DNA of 54,713 nucleotides from JACMRI01 sp043778625 (lineage in GTDB: Bacteria; Bacteroidota; Bacteroidia; UBA4408), in assembly GCA_043778625.1 (NCBI GenBank), contig JAYWFU010000134.1, positions 1 through 54,713 of the forward strand, in the 5' to 3' direction. Below the pieces are notes generated by a model. It ran no database searches, was not told the DNA's origin, and saw only the letters and a list, made by a program, of their open reading frames with translations. The position numbers and the translations under genes were made by a program. This document shows, one piece after another, positions 17,686 through 25,405 of the stretch; the first letter of the stretch is position 1, and every line of letters begins with the position of its first letter.

Positions 17686-18642
17686 ATGATACACACATTA
17701 GTAAACACAGGCGATAACGATACACGCTCAGGCTTTGGAGCAGGCTTATTAGAGCTAGGCCGCACTAACCCCAAGGTAGTAGCATTGTGCGCCGACTTAA
17801 TAGGCTCGTTAAAAATGGACGCTTTTGTGAGTGAGTTTCCTGAACGTTTTTTTCAAATAGGTATTGCCGAAGCTAATATGATGGGCATAGCAGCAGGTAT
17901 GACTATTGGTGGCTATGTGCCTTTTACGGGTACGTTTGCCAACTTTAGTACAGGGCGTGTGTACGACCAAATTCGTCAATCGATAGCGTATTCGAATAAA
18001 AATGTAAAAATATGTGCCTCGCATGCAGGCATTACCTTAGGCGAAGATGGTGCTACGCATCAAATAATGGAAGATATTGGCTTGATGAAAATGCTACCTA
18101 ATATGGTGGTAATTAATCCGTGCGATTATAACCAAACTAAGGCTGCAACTCTTGCCATTGCCAAATATGAAGGCCCTGTGTACTTGCGTTTTGGACGACC
18201 CAAGGTAGCCAACTTTACATCAGACACTGATAAATTTGAAATAGGAAAAGCCCTACACTTAATTACAGGAACTGACGTAACCATACTAGCCACTGGGCAT
18301 TTGGTATGGAGTGCCGTACAAGCTGCTGAACAACTTGCTGAGCAAGGTATTAGTGCTGAGGTAATAAACATACACACTATTAAACCATTGGATAACGCCG
18401 CAATACTAGCATCGATAGCCAAAACACGCTGCGTGGTTACTGCCGAAGAGCATCAATTTAATGGAGGATTAGGCGATGCTGTAGCACAACTATTAGCACG
18501 TACTAACCCTACCCCTATGGAATACGTAGGTATGGATGATAGTTTTGGCGAAAGTGGCACACCCGATGAACTACTAGTAAAATATGGCATGGACACTCCA
18601 CACATAATTACAGCAGTTAAAAAAGTAATGGCGAGAAAATAA
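17686..18642 (+). CDS. Transketolase, C-terminal subunit (split type)
   Basis: Contains the pyrimidine-binding and C-terminal domains of transketolase, which moves two-carbon ketol units in the pentose phosphate pathway using thiamine diphosphate. 318 residues, the usual size of the C-terminal subunit in organisms with a split enzyme. The catalytic glutamate lies in IGIAEANMMGIAAG, followed by the FANFSTGRVYDQIRQSIAY and SHAGITLGEDGATHQ segments typical of the Pyr domain. The N-terminal subunit, which binds the diphosphate, is usually the gene just upstream; here a vWA protein takes that place. Active enzyme would need the other half from elsewhere. Confidence 0.92.
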   Translation: MIHTLVNTGDNDTRSGFGAGLLELGRTNPKVVALCADLIGSLKMDAFVSEFPERFFQIGIAEANMMGIAAGMTIGGYVPFTGTFANFSTGRVYDQIRQSIAYSNKNVKICASHAGITLGEDGATHQIMEDIGLMKMLPNMVVINPCDYNQTKAATLAIAKYEGPVYLRFGRPKVANFTSDTDKFEIGKALHLITGTDVTILATGHLVWSAVQAAEQLAEQGISAEVINIHTIKPLDNAAILASIAKTRCVVTAEEHQFNGGLGDAVAQLLARTNPTPMEYVGMDDSFGESGTPDELLVKYGMDTPHIITAVKKVMARK

Positions 18643-18676
18643 ATTAGACTCAAGTTACATCAAAAAGTATATAATT

Positions 18677-18711
18677 AAAAGGGTACAATAGTTAAACTAT
18701 TGTGCCCTTTT
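18677..18711. terminator. Bidirectional terminator
   Basis: 15-bp stem (18677-18691 with 18697-18711; one G-T wobble), TTAAA loop, with A run before and T run after. It lies between the convergent transketolase gene and the minus-strand metal cluster. Confidence 0.85.
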
Positions 18712-18741
18712 AAATTAATCAAAACTAAGGTAAGCTAAAGG

Positions 18742-19545
18742 TTAGTAAGCGTTAAAAAAAGTATATTCAAAACGTACAAACAGCTCTTGGTTATTAACCC
18801 GCAGCATATTACCAACTAATTGTTTGCGGTAGCCTACATCTATACGCATATTGCTCCGCACAATTAATTGCACCGCAGGAAATACATCAACAAAACTTGT
18901 TTTTTCCTGCGGATTATTTTTACCCATAAACTCAACATATACGTTAAAATTAGGATCGTTAAAGGTTTTATATTTAGTAGGCAACAGCAAATATCCAAAC
19001 GATAGCGAATAATTAACACCATAATTTGGCGCACCAATTATGAGTTTATCATGCGAATTATTTAATGCCTTAGCATACCCCCCAGTAAACGACATAGCAA
19101 GCTTGTGTAACAACTGCGTAGCCACAAGTCCTGCTCCTAACCCACTATTATCGCCACTGAGATTAATTTCGTGGTACTGCAATTTATTATTTATTAGCGC
19201 CGCTTTGCCGTACAATGCCATTCTAAAATGGCTATGATTATTATCTACGGATAAAAACCTGTACTTAGCATACGTACTAACACCCTCGCCGTTAATGTGT
19301 TGCTGATGTATATTACTAAAATACCCGTTAGCGTGTAGCATTAATTTTTTGTTCACGCCCCACATTACCTCAGGGTTTAGCCTGTACATTGTACCTAGCC
19401 TACTATTATGCATTACCGTATTATTTAGCCGCACAGCTATTGACTGTGCCGCCATATTACTTGCAGGCTCGGTAGCTACATATAACTCTTGTGCATTTAT
19501 TACATTAACTACTAAGCACAGCGTAGCTATTAAACTAAACTTCAT
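18742..19545 (-). CDS. Probable outer-membrane beta-barrel protein, last gene of the metal cluster
   Basis: 267 residues with a signal peptide ending at INAQ (residue 18). The mature chain alternates polar and aromatic residues in short strands and ends in an aromatic-containing strand (ELFVRFEYTFFNAY), as expected of a small beta-barrel. It starts 2 bases after the HMA-domain gene upstream, so translation is probably coupled. Its place at the end of a cluster of secreted metal-binding proteins suggests a pore or receptor for the bound metal; this is inference. I recognise no named family. Confidence 0.65.
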   Translation of the reverse strand: MKFSLIATLCLVVNVINAQELYVATEPASNMAAQSIAVRLNNTVMHNSRLGTMYRLNPEVMWGVNKKLMLHANGYFSNIHQQHINGEGVSTYAKYRFLSVDNNHSHFRMALYGKAALINNKLQYHEINLSGDNSGLGAGLVATQLLHKLAMSFTGGYAKALNNSHDKLIIGAPNYGVNYSLSFGYLLLPTKYKTFNDPNFNVYVEFMGKNNPQEKTSFVDVFPAVQLIVRSNMRIDVGYRKQLVGNMLRVNNQELFVRFEYTFFNAY

Positions 19546-19547
19546 AG

Positions 19548-20045
19548 CTACTGTATAATCACGTTAACATAACTATTGCCTGTGGTGCTTGCAATTTGTT
19601 TTTTATACTTTTTAAATTCCTTTGCCGTTACAAATTCTTTATCAATTACTTTAAATTCTACATTGCCATTAAGCGTAGTAATATTAGGCGAATGAATTAC
19701 ATAAGTAGTATTGTTATACTTAAATTGATTATTAGTAAGTACCTCTTTTTTAAACTCGATGCTGTACACTAGCATACCTACTGCAAAACCTGCGTCTTGT
19801 ACTTTTTGTTTAATAAGTTGCGAATTAATAACCGCATTTTTTTTAAAATAAAGTATAAACGTGGTATTGTTTAAATCGGTGCCTATGCTATCAATAAAAC
19901 TAATTGTTTTTAATTGTTTTTGTGTGGCAAACGAACACATAGAACAGGTTAGTCCGTTGGCTTTTAATTTAGCTTGAGTAAATTGTGCTTGCGCAGCAAG
20001 GCTTATTGTTGTTGCTAATGCAACGAGGCTTATTATCTTTTTCAT
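19548..20045 (-). CDS. Exported heavy-metal-associated (HMA) domain protein with unknown C-terminal half
   Basis: 165 residues with a Sec signal (cleavage near AAQAQ, residue 21). Residues 25-95 follow the ferredoxin-like HMA fold, with the metal-binding loop GLTCSMCSFATQ (C34 and C37) and a degenerate second helix. Residues 96-165 are not a known domain to me. HMA domains with CxxC bind Cu(I) or similar soft metals and pass them to partner proteins. An exported single HMA protein cannot feed a cytoplasmic ATPase directly, so a periplasmic relay is suggested. It follows a hairpin in the intergenic gap after the PKD gene. Confidence 0.78.
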   Translation of the reverse strand: MKKIISLVALATTISLAAQAQFTQAKLKANGLTCSMCSFATQKQLKTISFIDSIGTDLNNTTFILYFKKNAVINSQLIKQKVQDAGFAVGMLVYSIEFKKEVLTNNQFKYNNTTYVIHSPNITTLNGNVEFKVIDKEFVTAKEFKKYKKQIASTTGNSYVNVIIQ

Positions 20046-20070
20046 TTTAATGTTTTTTAAATTATATAGA

Positions 20071-20109
20071 ACACTAGGTAGAGTATTTTATCAATACTCT
20101 ACCTAGTGT
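20071..20109 (-). terminator. Perfect hairpin inside the metal cluster (attenuator or terminator)
   Basis: 17-bp perfect stem (20071-20087 with 20093-20109), 5-base loop, lying between the PKD gene and the downstream HMA gene. There is no clean T tract on the minus strand (TCTATATAATTT), so it may reduce rather than stop transcription, or stabilise the upstream message. Confidence 0.6.
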
Positions 20110-20115
20110 ATTAAA

Positions 20116-20433
20116 TTATTTAACCGTAATAACCTTAGTTAGTTGGTTGGTTTTTTTCATATTCATACTTAGCCCAGTAAGCGTTACTGTGTATGTGCCA
20201 GCGGTGGTGTATATATGTGTGGTTTTTGCATCTGCAGCCTTTGCACCATCGCCAAACGTCCACTCGTAGTGGTGCGCACTTGTTGAGCAACTTGCATCAA
20301 GAGTTACTACTTCGTTTACAGCTACTGTAACTTTATCAGCAGTAAAGCATGCTGTTGGCGTTTTGCTACAACTTGTAGTTATTACTGCTACTACTACTAC
20401 TACTGCGCTTATTGATTGATTATTAATTTTCAT
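20116..20433 (-). CDS. Small PKD-domain lipoprotein
   Basis: 105 residues: a lipoprotein signal (ITTSC, Cys22) and then one PKD-type beta-sandwich with the diagnostic YEWTFGDG and the ending THIYTTAGTYTVTLTG. Such domains mediate protein contacts at the surface. It sits 40 bases after the YncE-like gene in the same direction, so it likely belongs to that transcript and may serve as a scaffold for the metal-binding proteins. Confidence 0.8.
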   Translation of the reverse strand: MKINNQSISAVVVVVAVITTSCSKTPTACFTADKVTVAVNEVVTLDASCSTSAHHYEWTFGDGAKAADAKTTHIYTTAGTYTVTLTGLSMNMKKTNQLTKVITVK

Positions 20434-20473
20434 TTGTTTTTAAATTTAAAAAGTTAATTTAATTATTGTACAA

Positions 20474-21505
20474 TTATTCTATTATTACTATTCCGTTAGG
20501 TTTTTTGCCTACCGCAATATCTTTAATTTTCATTAGCGCAACTGCGTCTATTACTGATACATTTTCAGCTCCTTGATTAGTTACATAAGCAACTGTTTGC
20601 TCATTATTAAATGCTATTGCATGTGCGTTATCTCCTGTAGGTATGGTGGTCGTTTCTATCCAATTATTATTTACATTGTTATAAATTCGTACCTTTCCAA
20701 ATTCAGTATCCGATACCCACAACTGATTAGTTTTGGCATTAAAAGCAACGTAGGCAGGCGTATATTTTAGTTGGATAGTATCAGTAATAGTTAATGTAGT
20801 AGCATCTATTTCAAACACTTGTTTTGATGTTTCACAATCTACATACATTTTATTATTACTACCTGCCCAAGCACCTACAGGCGAAATTCCCACTCCTATC
20901 GTTTTTACTACCGTTTTAGTAGCTATATCAATAACCGAAATAGTATTACTTACACTATTAGCTACAAATGCGTAGTTTTTACTACTATTCATGGTTATTT
21001 CAAGCGGAGTATCGCCCACAGCAATGCTACTAATTTCTTTAAGAGTAGCCGAGTTAAGTACTTTTATTATTCCTTCACTTTTTATTTGAGGCAACCATAA
21101 TTCTGCATCATTATTTACAAATAAAGCGTTGTGCGCACTACTCTCGGTTTTGATACAGGTGAGTAAACTTAATGTTTTGGCATCGAGTGTCATTAAATAC
21201 GTTTTAGCTTTCATACTATGCCCGCCACTATGTCCACCGCTCAAGTCCATGCCTGTAAGCGATACCACTACTTTGCCTTTATTAGCAGTGGCATATATGT
21301 GGTGTGGCCACGTACCTTTTTTAAACGTGGCTGTACCCGCTACTTCGTTAGTTGCCATATTTATAACCGAAATTGTGTTGCTCTCTCCGTTAATAATATA
21401 AGCCGCAGGATAATCTACACTGGCAGATAATGATTTTATTTTTTTACATCCAATAACGCTTACCAAAAGCACTACTGAAACTACAACTATAGTTATATTT
21501 TTCAT
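20474..21505 (-). CDS. YncE-like beta-propeller lipoprotein with His-rich loop
   Basis: 343 residues. A lipoprotein signal ends at SVIGC (Cys20). Repeats of about 42 residues match the YncE/surface-antigen propeller: AYIINGESNTISVINMATN, YAFVANSVSNTISVIDIATK, and the last blade AYVTNQGAENVSVIDAVAL. A loop in the first part reads LSGGHSGGHSMK, a His/Met stretch that could hold copper or another soft metal. It starts 7 bases after the stop of the small HMA gene, so the two are co-transcribed. In several bacteria YncE-like propellers accompany metal-regulated genes; binding by this protein is inferred only from the loop and context. Confidence 0.8.
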   Translation of the reverse strand: MKNITIVVVSVVLLVSVIGCKKIKSLSASVDYPAAYIINGESNTISVINMATNEVAGTATFKKGTWPHHIYATANKGKVVVSLTGMDLSGGHSGGHSMKAKTYLMTLDAKTLSLLTCIKTESSAHNALFVNNDAELWLPQIKSEGIIKVLNSATLKEISSIAVGDTPLEITMNSSKNYAFVANSVSNTISVIDIATKTVVKTIGVGISPVGAWAGSNNKMYVDCETSKQVFEIDATTLTITDTIQLKYTPAYVAFNAKTNQLWVSDTEFGKVRIYNNVNNNWIETTTIPTGDNAHAIAFNNEQTVAYVTNQGAENVSVIDAVALMKIKDIAVGKKPNGIVIIE

Positions 21506-21512
21506 TATGCAC

Positions 21513-21863
21513 TTATTTAGCCGTTAATTTTCGCTCGTATTGGCAGCATTCAGGTAGCTTATTATATACTGCCATTGTTGCTTCGTACTTTTGGTTATCG
21601 TAGCCTGCATCAGCAATACGCTTTAACACTACATCAGGTGTTGTTTTCTTACTATTGTAGGTTAGTGTTAGCATTTTGGTGTCTTTGTCCCACACGCCTT
21701 TGGCTTGGTTGCTTTTGCCTACGGCTTTTTCAATTGTTTTTTTGCACATGCCACAATTACCATACACTTTGAACGTTTCAGTTTTAGCATTTTTAATTTG
21801 TGCATCGCACGATGCAAATGCTAATAGCATAAGTGCTAATAGCGAGGTCATTATCTTTCTCAT
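21513..21863 (-). CDS. Exported HMA-domain protein (CopZ/MerP-like)
   Basis: 116 residues. The N-terminal signal carries a Cys at residue 19 (AFASCDAQ), so it may be a lipoprotein. The HMA domain spans about residues 28-95 with the loop VYGNCGMCKKTIEKA (C37, C40) and a second half ADAGYDNQKY typical of copper chaperones. A C-terminal CCQYERK adds two more cysteines. Binding of Cu(I) or a similar metal is likely from the motif. A 22-base palindrome lies just upstream of the ATG, so this gene may begin the regulated part of the cluster. Confidence 0.85.
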   Translation of the reverse strand: MRKIMTSLLALMLLAFASCDAQIKNAKTETFKVYGNCGMCKKTIEKAVGKSNQAKGVWDKDTKMLTLTYNSKKTTPDVVLKRIADAGYDNQKYEATMAVYNKLPECCQYERKLTAK

Positions 21864-21888
21864 TATCTTGTTTTTTAATAGTTGTACC

Positions 21889-21910
21889 TAGGAATTAGTA
21901 TTAATTCCTA
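21889..21910 (-). promoter_or_regulatory. Palindromic operator candidate upstream of the HMA gene
   Basis: TAGGAATTA (21889-21897) and TAATTCCTA (21902-21910) are perfect complements around GTAT, 26 bases before the ATG. The size and symmetry suit a dimeric regulator, although an mRNA hairpin is equally possible. Confidence 0.45.
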
Positions 21911-22002
21911 TTTTGAATTTTTACGTTTAATAAATAATTTAACATACCAATTAATCCATTATACAATTAGCATAATAGATAGGTAAGTTACGCGTTAAAA
22001 AA

Positions 22003-22398
22003 TCAAATTAAAAATTGCCTATGCAAAATGTACAACGGAGGCAAATACCTTGGTGGATATTTGTCCAACAACACTACCAATAGAGGTTGTACAGCACTAA
22101 TAGGTACTAAATTATAGTTTACTGCATTTACAAACGCCAGAGGCTGTAATTTGGTTTTAAGCACAAACACTTTGGTTTGTAGCTTATCTTTAATTATTGG
22201 CTTTACTTCTATCCTTTTGTCCTTACAGCAATCGTCATCTTGCGTTTCGGTTGCGTGGTAGCACGTACAGGCTTCTCCAAATGTATAGTTGTATAATTTA
22301 TATGATTGTTGCCCTCCGCACTCGTGCATACCAATACTTAGCCCAACTGTAGCAAACAAGTGGCTGAATATTAATAAGACTGCGAATATTTTTTTCAT
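22003..22398 (-). CDS. HYC_CC_PP-family protein
   Basis: 131 residues with an N-terminal signal or anchor. It shows the order of motifs that names this Bacteroidota family: a His-Cys motif (GMHECGG, HEC here in place of HYC), a paired cysteine (DDDCCKDK) and a proline-rich end (KYPPRYLPPLYILHRQF). Extra cysteines occur at EACTCYH. Members are commonly found beside copper or heavy-metal efflux genes, and the Cys/His pattern suits metal binding, but their activity is not established. Probable first gene of the minus-strand cluster; 139 bases separate it from the next gene, so separate regulation is possible. Confidence 0.75.
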   Translation of the reverse strand: MKKIFAVLLIFSHLFATVGLSIGMHECGGQQSYKLYNYTFGEACTCYHATETQDDDCCKDKRIEVKPIIKDKLQTKVFVLKTKLQPLAFVNAVNYNLVPISAVQPLLVVLLDKYPPRYLPPLYILHRQFLI

Positions 22399-22418
22399 TA
22401 TAAATTTGTACTGTTATA

Positions 22419-22426
22419 CAAATATA
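22419..22426 (-). promoter_or_regulatory. Putative -7 element of the HYC_CC_PP gene
   Basis: On the minus strand this reads TATATTTG, an exact TAnnTTTG match, 21 bases before the ATG. No good -33 element is seen at the right distance. Confidence 0.4.
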
Positions 22427-22560
22427 AAACATATTTACCAATTAACTATCCTTTGCATTAAATGGCGTAGGCTAACTGTTATATTGCTTAACTATAAATT
22501 CTCTGGTAGGCGGAGTATAAGTTTTACTTACTAGCGGAGTAATTAAGTAATTGCCACCAC

Positions 22561-22608
22561 TAACTATAAATCCCTTGCCTGCTAAAGCAGGCAAGGGATT
22601 TATAGTTA
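22561..22608 (-). terminator. Very long perfect hairpin, probable htpG terminator
   Basis: 22-bp perfect arms (22561-22582 and 22587-22608) around a 4-base loop, with a GC-rich core (CCCTTGCCTGC). It lies 20 bases after the htpG stop on the minus strand. The outer part (TTGCTTAACTATAAAT) recurs alone near 22484-22499, so the structure may derive from a mobile palindrome. Confidence 0.7.
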
Positions 22609-22627
22609 AGCAATATTTGTTATTATT

Positions 22628-24508
22628 TTACATTTTACTCAACGAACGATTAACAAACTGGCTAAGCTCTTCTCCTTTTAATAGGTTTTGGGTTAGCTTG
22701 GCTAAATCAATAGCGTTTTGCATCATTTCTTTACGCAAGCTAGGGTCGCCTTGTTGTAGTATTTTTTCAATAACTGCATTGTTAGCATTTACAGCTAAGC
22801 TGTACGTGTCGGGCATTGACCCATAAAAACTCATGCCTCCACCCATTACACTGGCTTCTTTCATACGGCGCATAAACTCCGATTGTGTAATAACCACTGG
22901 TGCATCGCTGGCGTGCATTGGTTTTACTTCCACTTTATAGGTAGTAGCATTTACCAATTCTTCCGTTAATTTTTTTACATCTTCGCGTTGCTGCTCTGTT
23001 AATTTATCTACTAACTCTTCAGTTTTTTTAATTAAGTTTTCAATAGTATCCGCATCTACACGCACAAACTGTACATTTTCGTTTTTGCCCTCAAGGTTTT
23101 GAATCAAATGTGGCGTAAGTGGTGTGTCTAATATAATGGTTTCGTAGCCACGGTTTTTAGCCGTTTGTATGTACGAGTGCTGCTCCAACGCATTGTTAGT
23201 ATATAGTATTACTAACTTACCATCTTTATCAGTTTGTGCTGGTTTTATTTTTTCAACTAATTCGTCCCATGTATTAGCTACACCATCAGTAGTTTTGTAC
23301 AATGCAAACTTGCTTACCTTGTCGTAAAACTTTTCTTCGCTAATCATACCATACTCTATAAACACTTTAATGTCTTCAAACTTACGTTCAAATTCGGCAC
23401 GGTCTTTTTTAAATATTTCCTCTAGTTTGTCAGCTACTTTTTTGGTAATGTGGTTACTAATTTTCTTTACATTACCATCGCTTTGCAAATAGCTACGGCT
23501 TACGTTTAACGGAATGTCTGGCGAATCTAGCACACCTTGCAATAGCATCAAAAAGTCAGGTACAATACCCTCTACGTTATCGCTCACAAACACTTGGTTA
23601 CAGTATAGTTGTATTTTGTTTTTTTGAACCTCAGGAGTTTTTTTCAATTTAGGAAAATACAATATTCCCGTAAGGTTAAACGGATAATCTACATTAAGAT
23701 GAATATGAAACAACGGTTCATCAAAATTCATTGGATACAATTCGGTGTAAAACTTGGCGTAGTCTTCGTCTTTTAAATCCGACGGTTTACGAGTCCAAGC
23801 AGGTACTGGGTTATTAATAACATTATCAATAGTAACCTCTTTACTTTCGGTTTCTCCATCAGCTTTTACCCAGTCTTTTTTAGTGCCGAATTGTATTTCT
23901 ACAGGCAAAAATTTACAGTACTTATCTAATAATTGTTGAATTTTAGTTTGCTCCAAAAACTCTAAGCTATCTTCAGCAATGTATAATATAATATTAGTAC
24001 CACGTTCCCCTTTTTCAATTTCAGTAATAGTAAAGTTTGGGGAACCATCGCACTCCCAACGCACGGCTTTGGCACCGTCTCTAAACGAAAGTGTTTCAAT
24101 AGCTACTTTTTCGGCTACCATAAATCCACTATAAAATCCTAATCCAAAATGCCCAATAAGGCTAGTTTCGGGAGTTTTGTCTTTATACTGTTGTACAAAT
24201 TCTTCAGCTCCACTAAACGCTATTTGGTTAATGTATTTTTCAACCTCAGCTTCGGTCATACCCAAACCACGGTCTTTAATGGTAAGCGTTTTGGCTTCTT
24301 TGTTAAGCTCTATTTGTATACGAGTTTCGCCAATTTCGCCGTTAAATTCGCCCATCGAACTCAATGCTTTCAATTTTTTGGTGGCATCAACTGCATTACT
24401 TACTAATTCGCGTACAAATATTTCGTTGTCGGAATACAAAAATTTTTTAATAATTGGAAAAATGTTGTCAGTCTGTACATTAATTTTTCCAGTGGTGGCT
24501 GTGCTCAT
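22628..24508 (-). CDS. htpG: Molecular chaperone HtpG (Hsp90)
   Basis: ATP-dependent dimeric chaperone of the cytoplasm. 626 residues, full length. The GHKL ATPase domain shows ELVSNAVDA (Asn/Asp for Mg and adenine), DRGLGM, FSGAEEF and GHFGLGFYSGFMV. The middle domain has NVSRSYLQSD with the catalytic arginine region, and the C-terminal dimerisation domain ends in a polar tail. Transcribed alone: a hairpin follows and a 284-base gap precedes it. No CIRCE element (TTAGCACTC and its inverted copy) is present in that gap; instead an 11-bp inverted repeat lies there. Confidence 0.97.
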   Translation of the reverse strand: MSTATTGKINVQTDNIFPIIKKFLYSDNEIFVRELVSNAVDATKKLKALSSMGEFNGEIGETRIQIELNKEAKTLTIKDRGLGMTEAEVEKYINQIAFSGAEEFVQQYKDKTPETSLIGHFGLGFYSGFMVAEKVAIETLSFRDGAKAVRWECDGSPNFTITEIEKGERGTNIILYIAEDSLEFLEQTKIQQLLDKYCKFLPVEIQFGTKKDWVKADGETESKEVTIDNVINNPVPAWTRKPSDLKDEDYAKFYTELYPMNFDEPLFHIHLNVDYPFNLTGILYFPKLKKTPEVQKNKIQLYCNQVFVSDNVEGIVPDFLMLLQGVLDSPDIPLNVSRSYLQSDGNVKKISNHITKKVADKLEEIFKKDRAEFERKFEDIKVFIEYGMISEEKFYDKVSKFALYKTTDGVANTWDELVEKIKPAQTDKDGKLVILYTNNALEQHSYIQTAKNRGYETIILDTPLTPHLIQNLEGKNENVQFVRVDADTIENLIKKTEELVDKLTEQQREDVKKLTEELVNATTYKVEVKPMHASDAPVVITQSEFMRRMKEASVMGGGMSFYGSMPDTYSLAVNANNAVIEKILQQGDPSLRKEMMQNAIDLAKLTQNLLKGEELSQFVNRSLSKM

Positions 24509-24574
24509 GATTATTTTAGTTAAATTTTAATTGTTAATGATTTTTAATTGTTATTTCAAAAAATAAACCAATGT

Positions 24575-24636
24575 ACTAATAACTGCTATTATTACAGTCT
24601 GCAGGGCATAAATCGGAATTTATAACAGTTATTAGT
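24575..24636. repeat. Inverted repeat upstream of htpG
   Basis: ACTAATAACTG (24575-24585) and CAGTTATTAGT (24626-24636) are perfect complements separated by 40 bases. They lie 67-128 bases upstream of the htpG ATG and could bind a regulator or form a leader structure. Confidence 0.5.
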
Positions 24637-24720
24637 GTAAAATACGACATATTATTAATGGTTAATATCAGTTAGCGTTGAATTTATTATGCAAATTAAA
24701 AGATACGTGTAATTACACTA

Positions 24721-24768
24721 CAAATAAAAATCCTCCATCAACTATTGTTAATGGAGGATTTTTATTTG
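24721..24768 (-). terminator. Terminator of the etfBA-nuclease operon
   Basis: Perfect 18-bp stem (24721-24738 with 24751-24768) with a core ATCCTCCAT and flanking A/T runs, 24 bases after the stop of the bifunctional nuclease gene on the minus strand. Confidence 0.9.
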
Positions 24769-24792
24769 TGAGTTATAATAAATTAACTGTAT

Positions 24793-25386
24793 TTAATTAC
24801 TTTGTCGTTTGGTAATTATATCCCTCAATTGCGATGCTTTTTCGTAATCTTCATTGGCAATAGCTGTACTTAATTCTTGTTGCAAATCGTCAATGCTTAG
24901 TGCATCGGTTTCGTTTACTTCAGCATCTTCGGTAGCGCTATCCAGTTCGGTATCAGTACTAGTAGCATCAGTATTACCCTCTAATAATATACCTGCTGAG
25001 GCAAGTATAAACTCGTAGGTGTATATGCTTGCTCCAAACCTAACGGCAAGCGCAATGGCATCGCTTGTACGGGCATCTATCTCTACTTGTTTGTTATCTT
25101 TATTACACACAATTTTTGAAAAGAAAATACCCTCTACCAAATTATAAATAATAATTTCTTGCATTTCTACCTCAAAGGCATCAGCAAACGATTTAAACAA
25201 ATCGTGTGTTAATGGCCTACTTGGGGTCATTTTTTCTAATTCAATGGCAATAGCTTGTGCCTCAAATCCACCAATGATTATAGGTAGGCGGCGTGCGCCT
25301 TGTTGCTCAACAAGCACTAAAGCATACGCACCTGACTGTGTTTGGCTGTAAGATAAGCCTGCTATATCCAATTTTATTTTTTTCAA
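24793..25386 (-). CDS. Bifunctional nuclease-domain (BFN/DUF151) protein with UVR motif
   Basis: 197 residues. The BFN domain (residues 1-140) shows LVLVEQQGARRLPIIIGGFEAQAIA, RPLTHDL and the DARTSDAIALAVRFGASIY motif. An acidic linker then leads to a short UvrB/UvrC-type helix pair at the end (AIANEDYEKASQLRDII). Related proteins have reported DNase/RNase activity or act as regulators; the precise role in Bacteroidota is unknown. It begins 19 bases after etfA and is probably in the same operon, ended by a strong hairpin. Confidence 0.9.
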   Translation of the reverse strand: MKKIKLDIAGLSYSQTQSGAYALVLVEQQGARRLPIIIGGFEAQAIAIELEKMTPSRPLTHDLFKSFADAFEVEMQEIIIYNLVEGIFFSKIVCNKDNKQVEIDARTSDAIALAVRFGASIYTYEFILASAGILLEGNTDATSTDTELDSATEDAEVNETDALSIDDLQQELSTAIANEDYEKASQLRDIITKRQSN

Positions 25387-25405
25387 AACTATAATCTGTT
25401 TTTAT

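Noticed and set aside
18742..22398. Copper efflux operon of the CopA/CusCBA type
   Set aside because: No P-type ATPase, RND pump, membrane-fusion protein or metal regulator gene is present on either strand.
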